NCBI RefSeq assembly: GCF_029867415.1
Contig: NC_081186.1
Location: forward strand, 27,035,915-27,099,914
Source: Vicia villosa
Lineage: Eukaryota > Streptophyta > Magnoliopsida > Fabales > Fabaceae
Direction: 5' to 3'
DNA: 64,000 nt
In this document: positions 11,654 through 22,359 of the stretch, piece by piece
How the letters are laid out: each line of letters starts with the position of its first letter
How positions within the stretch are numbered: the stretch's first letter is position 1
Translations under genes and position numbers: made by a program
The notes under the pieces: generated by a model
Database searches by the model: none
Told to the model about the DNA's origin: nothing
The model's input: only the letters and a program-made list of their open reading frames with translations

Positions 11654-14156
11654 TGTAACACCCCACACATAATTGACTAGTATATTATGCATGAAACGTT
11701 AAAATTGATATTGAGTACATACAAAAGCCAAATGTATAAGAAGATCTACATTGAATACAACATGGAAAAATTACTAAGAAGCATAATACATGAGTCTTCA
11801 ATGGATCTTGCACAGCGGAATGTCAAAACCAACGAGGTCTTCGAGCCAACACCACTTTCAAGTCTTCAGTCCAAATCTGCTACTGACCAAACACTACTAA
11901 ACTGCACCTGAAAAAAATATAAGTTGATTGAGGTGAGATTACTAAATCTCAGTGAGTCCTCCTATCCTATGGGTCCACTCGGTTCTACAGGGTACATGTA
12001 TCAACAAAATTGAATCCACCATTGATCCGAGGTTTATCCTCACATCCGGTACAAGTACAGAGCAAACACATGAATCGTCCACCATAGGAGTCATTGCATC
12101 ACAAGTACACAAATAGTACAACAAACACGTATGCAGACCCATACCCATGTACGGAGAATCCAGAAACGCGTTAATGCCTCGACTAGGTTATAAAACACAC
12201 CCTCGACGAATCACGCCCATGCCTATTGTCAAGAGACTTGTACAAGCACACCACAAGATGATTAGACGGGTTCGCACAAGCCTAAATGGCCGCGAGATGA
12301 CCTTAGCCTAATTGGCGTCATTGTCCCATTAACCATCTTCACGCACATGTGTTAACCCCGAGTACAATACGCCATCATGACACACTAGGTCTATCGGGCG
12401 AAAGCCTAGTGATGTAGCCTACATGGCACCACTAGAGATGGTTTACCTGTTATGCGTAGGCCTACTTAGCCACATAACGCCACCATACCGAGCACGCAAG
12501 TGTGTTAACGCCAAGTGAGTAAAAAGCCCCGTACGGCACTCACGAGCACACTGCAACGGTAGCTCAGGTGTGAGCCCAAGATCACACGATCGGGGCTGTC
12601 CCATTGATCACAAAGCCCGGGACATAACGCAACCTAGCCCCCGGCCCGTTTCGATTCAAGCATACACACATATCAAGCGCCAAATCACACAAGCACACAA
12701 TCCCAATTGTTTAACCGAAACAACGGGCATTAACAAGATATTCACATCTCATCACAACATAACATTCGTATTTAAACATAATATAGCAATTAAGTGCAAT
12801 GAGATTAATTCATTCTAATCATGCATAATTCACATATTAAAATTAACATATCCATGATCATATACAACATTAGCATGTTTGAAAACCAAATAAACAAGTC
12901 TCACATGACTAAGGAGACACTCGGTTCCCTATACAGAACGAAACTGTTCTCGGGGGAAATAGTAACATACAATTTCACTCGACAAGACACACTAAGTGGG
13001 GTTCAAATATAATTAAATCAAACATTCTGGTTTGGAGACCAATTTTATTAGAAAGTACACGTCGCTAGCTTTCCAACGATATAAAGTTTGCGCGAAACGG
13101 ACTTACGACGCAAAAGTTACGAACTTCCGAAGTTTCCTATTTTTCTCCATTTCGCCCAGGATATCCGATTACTCAAAGTTAGTAACCAATTACTGGCACT
13201 AAAAACAACCCAGAATTGCATTTTTAATAGCGTAATCGGTTACCCACATACCCGTAATCGGTTACTCTGCATCAGAATATGTTTTTCTGCATTTTAAAGC
13301 TTCTAAATCCATTCCAACTTTAATTTAAACCAATCCAACATGCTATAACATTCTAAATCATATTTCTACCTACACATATCAGAATTTAGCAAGTAAAGAA
13401 ACATCGATTATCAACATGCAATTAGAATCACTCATCAAAAGCATACTAGCATCAAGGTTCATTAATTATCTCTCAAAATCCCAAAACCCCAAATACAACC
13501 CTTGCATGCAATTTCCCAAGTTTCTATCTAAAGGACTCACCTTGGATCAAATGGAGGTTAACACAATATTCATGCTGCCATGGTACTCTCCTCTTGCCCA
13601 AAAATTCATCTTCTTCATCATCAAATCCGCAGCCACACCTTAACACACATTCAGCATGGATTCCTTAACTTCAAACCTATTTATCTCCATCAACACAGCA
13701 CCTACAAATGCGAACCATATATCCAAATTGAAAATAATTTTGTCAGCTTTCCAATGAGACCATAATCGTTACGATCGGAGTTATGAGCAGAGAGATATTA
13801 CCGTTTTAGTGGAGCTGTACCAAGAGTTGCGAAAATGCACTTGTTGGGCTTGATTTTTCTTTCTCTTTATGCTTCTAACTCTTTCACTTTCATAAAAATC
13901 TGAGTTGGAATATAGTGCTCTTACCTAATAGGTCTTAGCCCATGCAATAGAGGTTAATGTCTATGTTGTCCTTCAACTATGCCAAATCTACAATCTTGCC
14001 ATCTGGCTCATTCCCAACTAATTCCCTTACTTTCTCTTAAGACTTCTAATATAATACAATCATCCTTAGATTGATATGGAATAAGGTCAATGCATTCTAA
14101 TTATCAATTAACCAATTAATGATAATTATCGGGTTCGGAGATTCGGGGTATTACAA
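11654..14156 (-). mobile_element. Solo LTR, ~2.5 kb, minus strand (Tekay-like)
   Basis: Read on the minus strand it begins TGTAATACCCCGAATCTCCG (right end) and ends GGGGTGTTACA (left end). Flanks are ATTTT (11,649-11,653) and ATTTA (14,157-14,161), a 4-of-5 match for a decayed target duplication. No internal region, primer site or second LTR is present. Short open frames inside are not genes. It shares layout with the LTRs at 19,248 and 29,985. Confidence 0.72.
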
Positions 14157-14450
14157 TTTTAATATATATTCTACAAAATTATTGTGCTTTCCTCGATAAA
14201 AATAAATAATTAAGATTTAAAAAATATTATATCAAAGACTCTTACAAATTTATAATATTACGTCTTTATCACCTAATAGGTCAAAAAAATATCCCTTTTT
14301 ATTTTTTATTTTTAAACTGAATATCTTTTTTTAATGTTTTCCTTAACTAACCTCATTTTTATAACTTTATTCTACAAAATTATTGTACTTTTCTCGATAA
14401 AAAAAATGGATAATTAAGATTTAAAAAATATTATATCAAAGACTCTTACA

Positions 14451-14738
14451 ATGCATTATTTTAAGCTTCCTCAAAATTTGAATCTTAATCTTCAAGCAAA
14501 GGTGGCTGATTTCATCCTCAACTATCGATGGCATTTTCCTCCACAATTTCTTATTATGTTTCCAGATCTCAATGACATGATCAAAAGCAATGTTATTCAT
14601 ACTGAGCAGAAAGAAGACACTTTAGTTTTGAATCATTTCACGACAGGAATCCTATCCCTCAAGGATGCTTATAACTTTGTCAACAAAGAATATCAACCCC
14701 TTCAATGGGCTAAACTCATCTGGTCCTTCCATTTCTGA
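14451..14738 (+). pseudogene. LINE ORF2 remnant: zinc-binding RT-linker region
   Basis: The 95-codon frame resembles the linker after the reverse transcriptase in plant non-LTR elements (VLNHFTTGILSLKDAYNFVN and PLQWAKLIWSFHF at its end). This matches the usual 'S-v-k-SAY' plus 'W..iWk...p' pattern. It ends in a stop, and the following RNase H region is in a different frame overlapping it from 14,665. The element is therefore broken here by a frameshift and probably an internal deletion of the Cys/His-rich part. It is also truncated at its 5' end. Confidence 0.65.
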
Positions 14739-15309
14739 TTTCATAATCCTCAAGGCCTTTAATGTTCAAACGAAGCACCCTAAAGTTTCTCAAATCATTG
14801 AAGTCATTTGGACCCCGCCTTTTGGAAATTGGCTGAAGTGTAACATTGACGAATCAACATTAGGATATCTGGGGCTTGCTGCTTGTGCGGGCGTATATAG
14901 ATATAGTAAGGGAAATTTTGTTGGATGTTTTGCCACGAATCTTGGAATTCAGAATTCTTTTTATGCTGAACTTATGGCAATAATCTTAGCAATTGAGAGA
15001 GCCAAACAAAACAGTTGGAATGCTATTTGGATTGAATTGGATTCCCATACTTCGGTCACGGCTTTCACCAAACCTTCGCTTGTTCCTTGGCAACTAAGCA
15101 ACAGATGGAATAACTGTACTGCCATATCTAAATCCATGCAATCCTGGATTTCCCACACTTATAGAGAAGGAAATCGCTGTGCCGACACGTTAGCTAGTTT
15201 AGGCCTGGCTCTTGACGGGATTTCTCGGTGGAACTCTCCCCCTAATTCTATTAGAAAAGAGCTTATTTTGAACAAATTGGGAATGCCCAATTTTAGATTT
15301 GTGCACTAG
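14665..15309 (+). pseudogene. LINE RNase H domain (C-terminal end of ORF2)
   Basis: The readable domain covers about residues 48-190 of this frame. It runs from a WTPPFGNWLKCNID start (first catalytic Asp) through AELMAIILAIERA (catalytic Glu) and IWIELDSHTSV (Asp) to HTYREGNRCADTLASLGL (final His/Asp motif). In plant LINEs this domain degrades the RNA strand during target-primed reverse transcription. The four acidic/His positions are present, but no complete reverse transcriptase or endonuclease precedes it. The fragment is therefore a dead tail and not a host RNase H gene. The LINE context is supported by the flanking target duplication and A tail. Confidence 0.85.
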
Positions 15310-15535
15310 TTTTGTTTCCTTCTTTGGCTTCCTTGTGGGTTTAGTCAGCCCATTCCTTTTCCTTTTCTTAATATATGAGCTTTATATAAAAAAAAAAAAG
15401 ACTCTTACAAATTTATAATATTACGTCCTTATTACCTAATAGGTCAAAAAAATATCCCTTTCTATTTTTTATTTTTAAACTGAATATCTTTTTTTAATGT
15501 TTTCCTTAACTAACCTCATTTTTATAACTTTAACT

Positions 15536-15764
15536 CTCACCGTTTTTTTATTCCATTTTCTTTAATTCTCATTTAAATGGTTATTAAAATTTTAATTAAT
15601 ATGTATTGTAATTATAATAATGAACAGAAATTAAAAGTTAAAATTAAATGTATTAATATTTATTGTATAACAAAAATTTGAAAGAAACATAATGAAGTAA
15701 AACTAAAATGATTTGCTATTTTATAGAATTTATTATTTAATAAAATGTATTTTAATATATTTAT
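15536..15764. other. AT-rich sequence, nothing recognised
   Basis: Short A/T-rich intergenic DNA between the duplication and the hAT MITE. No open frame or repeat of note. Confidence 0.6.
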
Positions 15765-15772
15765 ATTTTGAG

Positions 15773-16532
15773 CAGTGTTTTAAAAACCGGACCGGATATC
15801 AAACCGGTGAGGGTACTGGGTCACTGGTTTATTGGTCGAACCACTGGGTCACTGGTCGAACCGCATGACTAAACCGGATAACTCGGTTGAATAGACCGGT
15901 CGTTATAACAAAATTATATAGGTATAAAATCTATCGAACCGGATGATTCAGTCCCTACAAAATATAACTAGTACTTAAATTTTTTTTGAAAACATCATAT
16001 TATAAAAAAATTCACAAGTTCATAATTTAAATTCAAATTTTACACATGGGTATCAAACACAATCAAATAGTACATAATTATAAAATATAAACAAAAATTT
16101 AATCGCAACATAATTTAATTGAATAATTTATAACAAAATAATTCTTAAATTTAATTTTAATAAAAGAAAAATTATTTCAATGTTGGGATCTCCTTTTTCA
16201 ATATCAAAATTATCGGTAACAAAATCAACCGCATCTACAACCATTTTTTTATTTTTTTATTTCATTTATTTTATTTTTAATTAAAATAGTCAAAATGACA
16301 TTGTTTTAATTTTTTAAAATAAAATAAAAATTAAAAAATTGAAAAATGCATTTAAACCACCGGTTCACAAAAACCGTCGGTTTTCCCGGTTTTAGCGGTT
16401 TACACCGGTTTTGACCGGTTCACACCGGTTCAATGACATTCCCGATCCAGCTATTGAACCAGACCGGTTACCTGGCCGGTTTCCGGTTCGACCGATCCGA
16501 CCGGCCGGTCCGGTCTGGTTTTTAAAACTATG
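15773..16532. mobile_element. hAT-type MITE, 760 bp
   Basis: Terminal inverted repeats CAGTGTTTTAAAAACCGGAC (left) and CATAGTTTTAAAAACCAGAC (right end, reverse complement) are flanked by the 8-bp duplication ATTTTGAG (15,765-15,772 and 16,533-16,540). Eight bases is the hAT target length. Both subterminal regions are packed with ACCGG/CCGGT blocks while the centre is AT-rich. No transposase is encoded. Confidence 0.88.
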
Positions 16533-16540
16533 ATTTTGAG

Positions 16541-17122
16541 AATATATAATACTTAATTTTATCTATTTATATTTTTTATCTATCTACTTCTACTTATTCT
16601 AAATCCAAAGTTGTCATAATGACAATCTTGAACACAACTCTAACCTTAATACTTATATCATATGGTATAATTTTAGATTTTACAGATTTTATATACCACT
16701 ATTTTTTCTAGCAATATTATCAAAATCATCTTTAGCAATATTATATTAATGTATTCTCTAAAATAAAAAACAACTATTGATATGCTATGAGTAAGGATTT
16801 TTTATTCCCATTACTTGAAAAGTTATAAGTTACGCCACATTAATTATCTTTCCATCATTATTTATAACTGTTATAGTTATAACTTTCTATCATTATTTAT
16901 ATTAATTTATTTTTATTTTTCATACCAACCACACTAATTTTTTTAATTAACAAAAATCAGTGTAATTAATTCATTAAAATAAATTAAAAGAGAAGTTACT
17001 CATTAGTGATAAGTTACAACTCATCCATTTTCCAAACATATGTATCACCCAATCTCCATCAGTTTATTTATATATGAAAGTTGAAGTCAATTCTAAATTA
17101 TCTCTTTTTCACAATATAATTA
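16541..17122. other. AT-rich intergenic stretch
   Basis: No gene, repeat array or RNA gene recognised. The last eight bases (TATAATTA, 17,115-17,122) are the left target duplication of the next element. Confidence 0.6.
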
Positions 17123-17185
17123 GGAAAATTCTTTGCCCACCTCCCAACCTTCTAGGTCACCTCTGGTGAAAAACCACATATACCC

Positions 17186-17330
17186 TGACTTCGGAAATGC
17201 ATTTCTGAAATGCAAGAAAAAGGTGTTTTCGGAGAAGCATATCCGAAAGCGCATTTTTTCTTCAAAATTTGACTTATTTCGGAAATGCATTTCCGAAAAC
17301 ACCATTTCGGAAGTTCATTTCCGAAATATT
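17186..17330. repeat. Left cluster of TTCGGAAATGCATTTCCGAA palindromes
   Basis: Four variants of a ~20-bp near-palindrome occur in ~140 bp, separated by AT-rich spacers. Examples are CTTCGGAAATGCATTTCTGA, TTTCGGAAATGCATTTCCGA and TTTCGGAAGTTCATTTCCGA. Two more occur at 17,684-17,737 in the 5' UTR intron. The mirror cluster is at 22,115-22,280. Such subterminal repeats are commonly transposase-binding sites. Confidence 0.85.
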
Positions 17331-17814
17331 GCGCGTTTTGCAGATTAAGCAAAACAGCCCCCCTCCCCCATTCATTTACCCTAATTCAACATCAAACACA
17401 ACCCTAGAGAAATTTTGTGCAAACACTTCCAAGGCTACATCAAAGGCTCCAATAACCTTGCTATACTACATTCAAAAGCCCTCCAACCTCTTCAATCGGT
17501 AAGCATTTCGAGTTTTAGATCTATGATTAAAATTCATATTAGGGTGTTTACAAATAGCAAAAAATGTATTAGGTTAGGTTGGTACTGATATTTAGGTTGT
17601 TTAGAATGATTAAACATAGTTTTGAAGTTTGTTTTTGGGGTCTGCCATGGAAGTTGCAGAAAACTTCCTCGCAGGGGTGTTTTGGAAGTTCATTTCCGAA
17701 AACACCTCCATTCCCAGTTTCGGAAATGAACTTCTGAATTGTATCAGAAGTGCAATGTTTTTTAGTTCTTTATGTTGTCTCGCATATTAATCGATTTCAA
17801 TTGTTTTCAAGAAC

Positions 17815-20800
17815 ATGTCAGGCAACCAAGCACGCATCAGACAGGGTAGAGAGACCCAGACTATGTCGGCTAGACGCGAGCGGGCGGCGGCGCAGCTGGC
17901 ATCGACACAGGGACGGGGGCAGGGCCGGGGACGACGTGTGCAAGTTCCCGTGGAGATGGACGAGGGTACCTCTACATCTGGATCGAGGAGTCGTCTGGCT
18001 CGGGTTTCTTCTTCCCACCAGTGAGAGGAGGAAGAGGAGGAGGTGGCAGTGCCATACCACGAGGCGGAGGAGGTACCGGATGTTGACCCTCCACTCGGGG
18101 AGGAGGATGAGCAGGAGGAGGGCTACCCGGGAGGGCCCAGTGACACTTCCGTGCTGCTTACCAACCGCGAGCACGTCGCTCGGCGTATCTGGGAGGGAGA
18201 GGTATTTTTTATAATTTGCCCGACTACATTATTTAACCGTTTATAATTTAGACGTTTATTCAATATTTTCTTAACGGTCTATTTAACATACTTTTTTATT
18301 TGTTTTTTTTGTAACAGGAGAGAGAGCCGTTGAAAATGGTGAACCACGCCCGGAAGGTTTTCAGTCTGTTTAAACCGACTGCCGAGTGGTTTAACGACGC
18401 GGTGAGAGCTTCAGGGCTTAGTTGGCTCTGCATGACGGGGTATTCCACCATCAGCCACGGCATGCAGGGGGCCTTTATGGAGCGGTGGCACAAGGAGACG
18501 TCTTCTTTCCACTTACCGGTTGGGGAGATGACGATCACCTTGCATGATGTGCAGTGTCTTCTCCACCTGCCGATCAGGGGGGCGCTGTTGCACCACTCCC
18601 GGATCCAGAGGATCGAAGCCAGTGAGTGGATGGCGCTCTATTTGGGTATGGAGCCCGAAGTTGCTGACTTTGAGTGCATCACGACCTGTGGGCCTCATAT
18701 CCGGTTCACCACACTGAGCACTTATTTCGAGCACCACCTGGTGGCGGCGGCCGAAGCCGAGGATGCGGGTGACGACCTATTTACACATTATCACCGTGGC
18801 TGCGCTCTCCGGTGCTGGTACATGCATGTGGTAGGCGCTGCGATCTTTGTGGACAAGAGTGCGAGGTACGTCGACGTGACCTACCTCCGCTACTTCATGG
18901 ACTTGACCACCGTTCACCAGTGGAACTGGGGGGCAGCTACTCTGGCAAACCTATACCAGAAGCTGAATGAGGCCTCCAACTGGAGGACGAGGCAGTTGAC
19001 CGGATCCTGCACACTACTTACGGTACATTTCATTTTAATTGTTTCGTATTTATTTATGTTTCGTATTTATTTTTAATATATTATCGTATTTGTGTTTCAG
19101 AGCTGGATCATCTCTTACTTCTCCCGCATCCACGGCTTCCACATTGATCCTGAGTACGATGATGCCATGCCCAGGGCCGCTAGATACGTTCTCCAGAGGG
19201 GGAACAATGCAGTGGGACCATACCGTGGGTACCTGGACCGCACGATGTGTAACACCCTTCTAAGCCCCGCGGAAATTTTAAATAAATATATGAGAGTAAA
19301 AACATAAACACAAGGGTGCCACAATTATTTAAAATAAATAAACCAATCATGGTCAAGTCATGCTTTATTAGGAAACAATTTACCAAAAACACAATTATGT
19401 TTATCACAGCGGAATAAGAAACATCATCAACATAACCAAATGGAAACATAATCCAACACCAAATAAAATAGAGAATTCTCATAAATCTCTATAACTATCG
19501 TCCCCCAGTGTTACAAGATCAGAGCATGACCGACACAACCCAAAACAACGGATAAACTCTACGAGTCATCCTCACCGAGCACTAATGCCGCTACTCCTCA
19601 ATCTGAAAATTGTCAACAAGTAAGGGTGAGTCTCATTCTCAATTAATCAATGTTATGCATTCATAATCAACAAAACATCATAATATATCATTCACCCAAT
19701 TTGTCATATATTCAAATTCACATCTATTATTCATCAATTCACACAATAATAGATTACAACACAAAACACAGAAATCCATACAATCATGTTATGACAAAAT
19801 GCATATGACACAACTGACACTATGCATATGGTACCAATAAACCGCAGAATCAATCCACCTAACCGATCTACGCCTCATCGAGATACGGCCCACCGACACA
19901 ATTTCCGCACAATGGGAAATATGTCCACCAACAATCCAAACATCATCGGGATCCAACATCAAGTGCATATGAATGAATGAAAACACACATAACATACTTA
20001 CAAACATCACCAAACCACGATGAACAATTCATCTCAACACCACATCACCGAATAAGTATGTACATGTTTTCAACATCATTCAAATAATCATGCATTCATC
20101 ACAATCATAATAATAATCACAACCAATTCATCATCACATCAAATACATTGTCACACCTATCACATATGCACACAATGTTCAATTCTCATCAAGTAATTAA
20201 ATCGAGTTTTTAAAGAAATAAAGTCGGCCACTGCCCATATTCCTCATTCATCATATAAAACATTTAATTACTTGCACAACGCCCAAAACGACACTAAAAA
20301 ATGATTCACGGATCAAAAGATACGTTATTTTAAAGTTTGATAAAAATTCACACACAGCAAGGTTCGCTCAGCGAAGCCCGACAGAAGCAAATCCTTCAGA
20401 CCTCCGCTCAGCGGACCTCTAGAGACGTCCAACAGAAGCAAACTACGTTGGGACCTCCGCTCAGCGGACCCCCTCCGCTCAGCGGACCTGCGATTTCAGC
20501 AAACCCCAAGTCTGCGACAGACCCTGCGATTTCACATTCTTTTCACCCAAAAACGATTCCAGACATCACATACATGCATACAAACATCGAATTTCTCATC
20601 ACACATCATTATACATCAAAACAACACATCAATAACCAACAATCTATACAATTCATCAATTATCCCAAATCATAACATACATAACAATATCAAATCCCAA
20701 TATACCCAATCGAATCGAATCATACGTTAATCCATCCTATTACCCATAATCAAATAATAGAAATTAACTGGAAGAGTCCCCCCTTACCTTAGCCAAGAAT

Positions 20801-21918
20801 CTGGACTTTCCTCCTTCTTCTCCATCAAACCCGTAAGCCTCTTTTCATCACTTTCAGCAAGAATCTCCAATCTTCAAACCCGCTTATCTCCCTCACCGAG
20901 AACTTCCCTAACACGAATTAATATATCAAATCGAAGGAAATTTCGTGTAGAATCCGAATCTTCAAGAATTACCTGATTTGGAGTTACGAGCAGAAAGTTA
21001 TGACCCATTTTGTGAGGGCTGCACCATGAATACGAAAATCTCTTTTCTCCATGAACTCTCATTCTCTTCCTCCTAGGTTTTCCTTCTCTATTTCTCAATT
21101 TTCTCTTATTTCCTTGTTTTATTAAAACATGGCATAATTTAGTAATGGGCTCAACACTTAACACCCCCCTCATTACTAAATACTCCACTTGGCCCAAAGA
21201 CCAATACTCAATAATTCTTCCAATTAGTTCAACGAAAATACCAAATAATTCTAAATAATAATTTAATTTCCGATTAAATTAAAATTAGAAAATATGGGGT
21301 GTTACACGATGCATGATGACGTCACTTGGAGGCCATTCAACGACTACACTCATATTGTCCCCTTTGACGACATATCTTTATATTCTGGCTGGTTGGCATG
21401 CGGGACCAGCACCATGGTTCGGTATCTCCCTGAGCGGTGCATGCGGCAGTTTGGATTTGTGCAGATGATACCCAGGTCACCTTTTGAGGCTGCTCCCGAC
21501 ACAGTGACCCGAGTGCAGCTCACTGCCATATTTGAGGATTGGGAGCATCATGTGGTACCGAAGGAGTATCGTCGCATTCGGGTCACCCAGGACTGGCACA
21601 GTGTGGAGGGATACGTCACATGGTTCTATCGGGTGTCACATCCTCTGCTGACACCCGACGCTCCCGGCGCTCCTAGGCCAGCACACAAGGAGATCTTGGA
21701 GAAACCAGTAGGCCGAGGATGACCACGCCATTGATCTCCTGCCGATCTGCCATCGGATAGAGATGCTTGGGCGGGAAGCGTTGGATCGAGGTGTCGTTCA
21801 TCTGGGCGGTCCAGAGGTAGTCGCCGTGATGGAGATGATCGTCACTGATGCGGGCCGTGCGGCGACATACAGGCGGCAGAGGAGGTCCCAGGGAGAGAGG
21901 GTTAGGCATACCCAGTAG
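17815..21918 (+). pseudogene. Plant mobile domain (PMD) protein gene, interrupted
   Basis: This encodes a protein of about 600 residues with a plant mobile domain, the family often labelled 'phosphatase 7 long form-like' and including MAIN/MAIL1. PMDs are found in transposons and in domesticated nuclear proteins; their biochemical activity is unclear. Inferred exons are 17,815-18,201, 18,318-19,022 and 19,101-19,247 joined to 21,312-21,918. All junctions have GT/AG and keep frame. A further 5' UTR intron (17,499-17,811, donor GTAAGC) ends three bases before the ATG. Exon 1 is basic and then Glu-rich and looks disordered. Exons 2-3 hold the PMD (FKPTAEWFNDAVRASGLSWL, MTITLHDVQCLLHLPIRG, VTWRPFNDYTHIVPFDDISL). 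Damage: in-frame TGA at 18,022, a solo LTR at 19,248-21,306, and a one-base frameshift near 21,709. After that frameshift the usual tail (DLLPICHRIEMLGREALDRG) reads in another frame to TAG at 21,916. Confidence 0.85.
19248..21306 (-). mobile_element. Solo LTR, 2,059 bp, inserted in PMD exon 3
   Basis: Read on the minus strand it begins TGTAACACCCCATATTTTCT and ends GGGGCTTAGAAGGGTGTTACA. This is the same family as the LTRs at 29,985 and 35,054 but diverged. CGATG flanks it on both sides (19,243-19,247; 21,307-21,311). Removing it and one CGATG restores the PMD reading frame through R-T-M-H-D-D. No internal region remains, so it arose by LTR-LTR recombination. Palindromes of the type TCCGCTCAGCGGA lie at 20,360-20,485. 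Confidence 0.93.
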
Positions 21919-22114
21919 TGGTCGGGTTTTTTTTTGTTTTCGGATTGTATCTTTCGCACACTATTATTATTTGGATTTGGATTGGCTTGTATACATTACT
22001 ATTTTTATCATATTAGTATTTTCTGTTTATATGTCGCTTATTTTATTTGCCGTCTTCCTTTAATTAAAAATACGAGACTGTTTCCAAAAACATAAAAAAA
22101 ACACAGTTTCTGTA

Positions 22115-22280
22115 TAATTCAGAAGTTCATTTCCGAAACCCTCCAAAATCTGAAAAAATGTGTTTTCGGAAGTGCATCTCCGAAAACACCCCCCATTTGG
22201 TGTTTTCTGAGATGCACTTCCGAAGTCTGAAATTTTTTTTTAAAAAAAATACTTCGGAAATGCATTTCCGAAGCAGGGGT
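22115..22280. repeat. Right cluster of TTCGGAAATGCATTTCCGAA palindromes
   Basis: Four variants in about 165 bp: CAGAAGTTCATTTCCGAA, TTTCGGAAGTGCATCTCCGA, TTCTGAGATGCACTTCCGAA and CTTCGGAAATGCATTTCCGA. They mirror the left cluster inside the terminal inverted repeat region. Confidence 0.85.
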
Positions 22281-22359
22281 AAAGTGTGGTTTTCGCTGGG
22301 GGTGACCCCCATAGGGAGGTGGGTAAAGAAATTTTCTATAATTATCATTATCAATTCTA

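Larger units (their letters stand above)
14451..15396 (+). mobile_element. 5'-truncated LINE with target duplication and A tail
   Basis: A 13-bp target duplication (AAAGACTCTTACA) lies at 14,438-14,450 and 15,397-15,409. The insert ends in an A run at 15,386-15,396 after a short 3' UTR. Only the C-terminal end of ORF2 is present, as usual for truncated L1-type elements of plants. Confidence 0.9.
14169..15535. repeat. 201-bp tandem duplication, second copy split by a LINE
   Basis: Copy 1 is 14,169-14,369. Copy 2 is 14,370-14,450, then the LINE, then 15,397 to about 15,535. Both copies contain TTCTACAAAATTATTG, GACTCTTACAAATTTATAAT, CACCTAATAGGTC or ATTACCTAATAGGTC, and ACTGAATATC. The LINE is therefore younger than the duplication. 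Confidence 0.88.
17123..22336 (+). mobile_element. TIR DNA element carrying a PMD gene (Mutator-like?)
   Basis: The left end GGAAAATTCTTTGCCCACCTC and the reverse complement of the right end, GAAAATTTCTTTACCCACCTC, form imperfect inverted repeats. They extend over about 90 bp (…GGTCACC…AAACCACA…CTTCGGAAATGCATTTC). TATAATTA flanks the element at 17,115-17,122 and 22,337-22,344. A duplication of 8 bp (or 9 with one mismatch) and long inverted repeats suggest Mutator-like or possibly hAT mobilisation. Total length is 5.2 kb, or about 3.15 kb without the solo LTR inside it. The only gene found is the PMD gene. No transposase domain is visible. Confidence 0.8.

Noticed and set aside
11942..12148. 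Frames in the solo LTR at 11,654-14,156
   Set aside because: They lie within an LTR with no coding function, are short, and have no domain.
14665..15309. RNase H frames here and at 27,434-28,149 as host genes
   Set aside because: Both are bounded by target duplications and A tails, so they are 3' ends of LINEs.
17818..18174. 118-codon minus-strand frame opposite PMD exon 1
   Set aside because: It is a shadow of the GC-rich, Arg/Glu-rich exon; splice sites and the domain support the plus strand.
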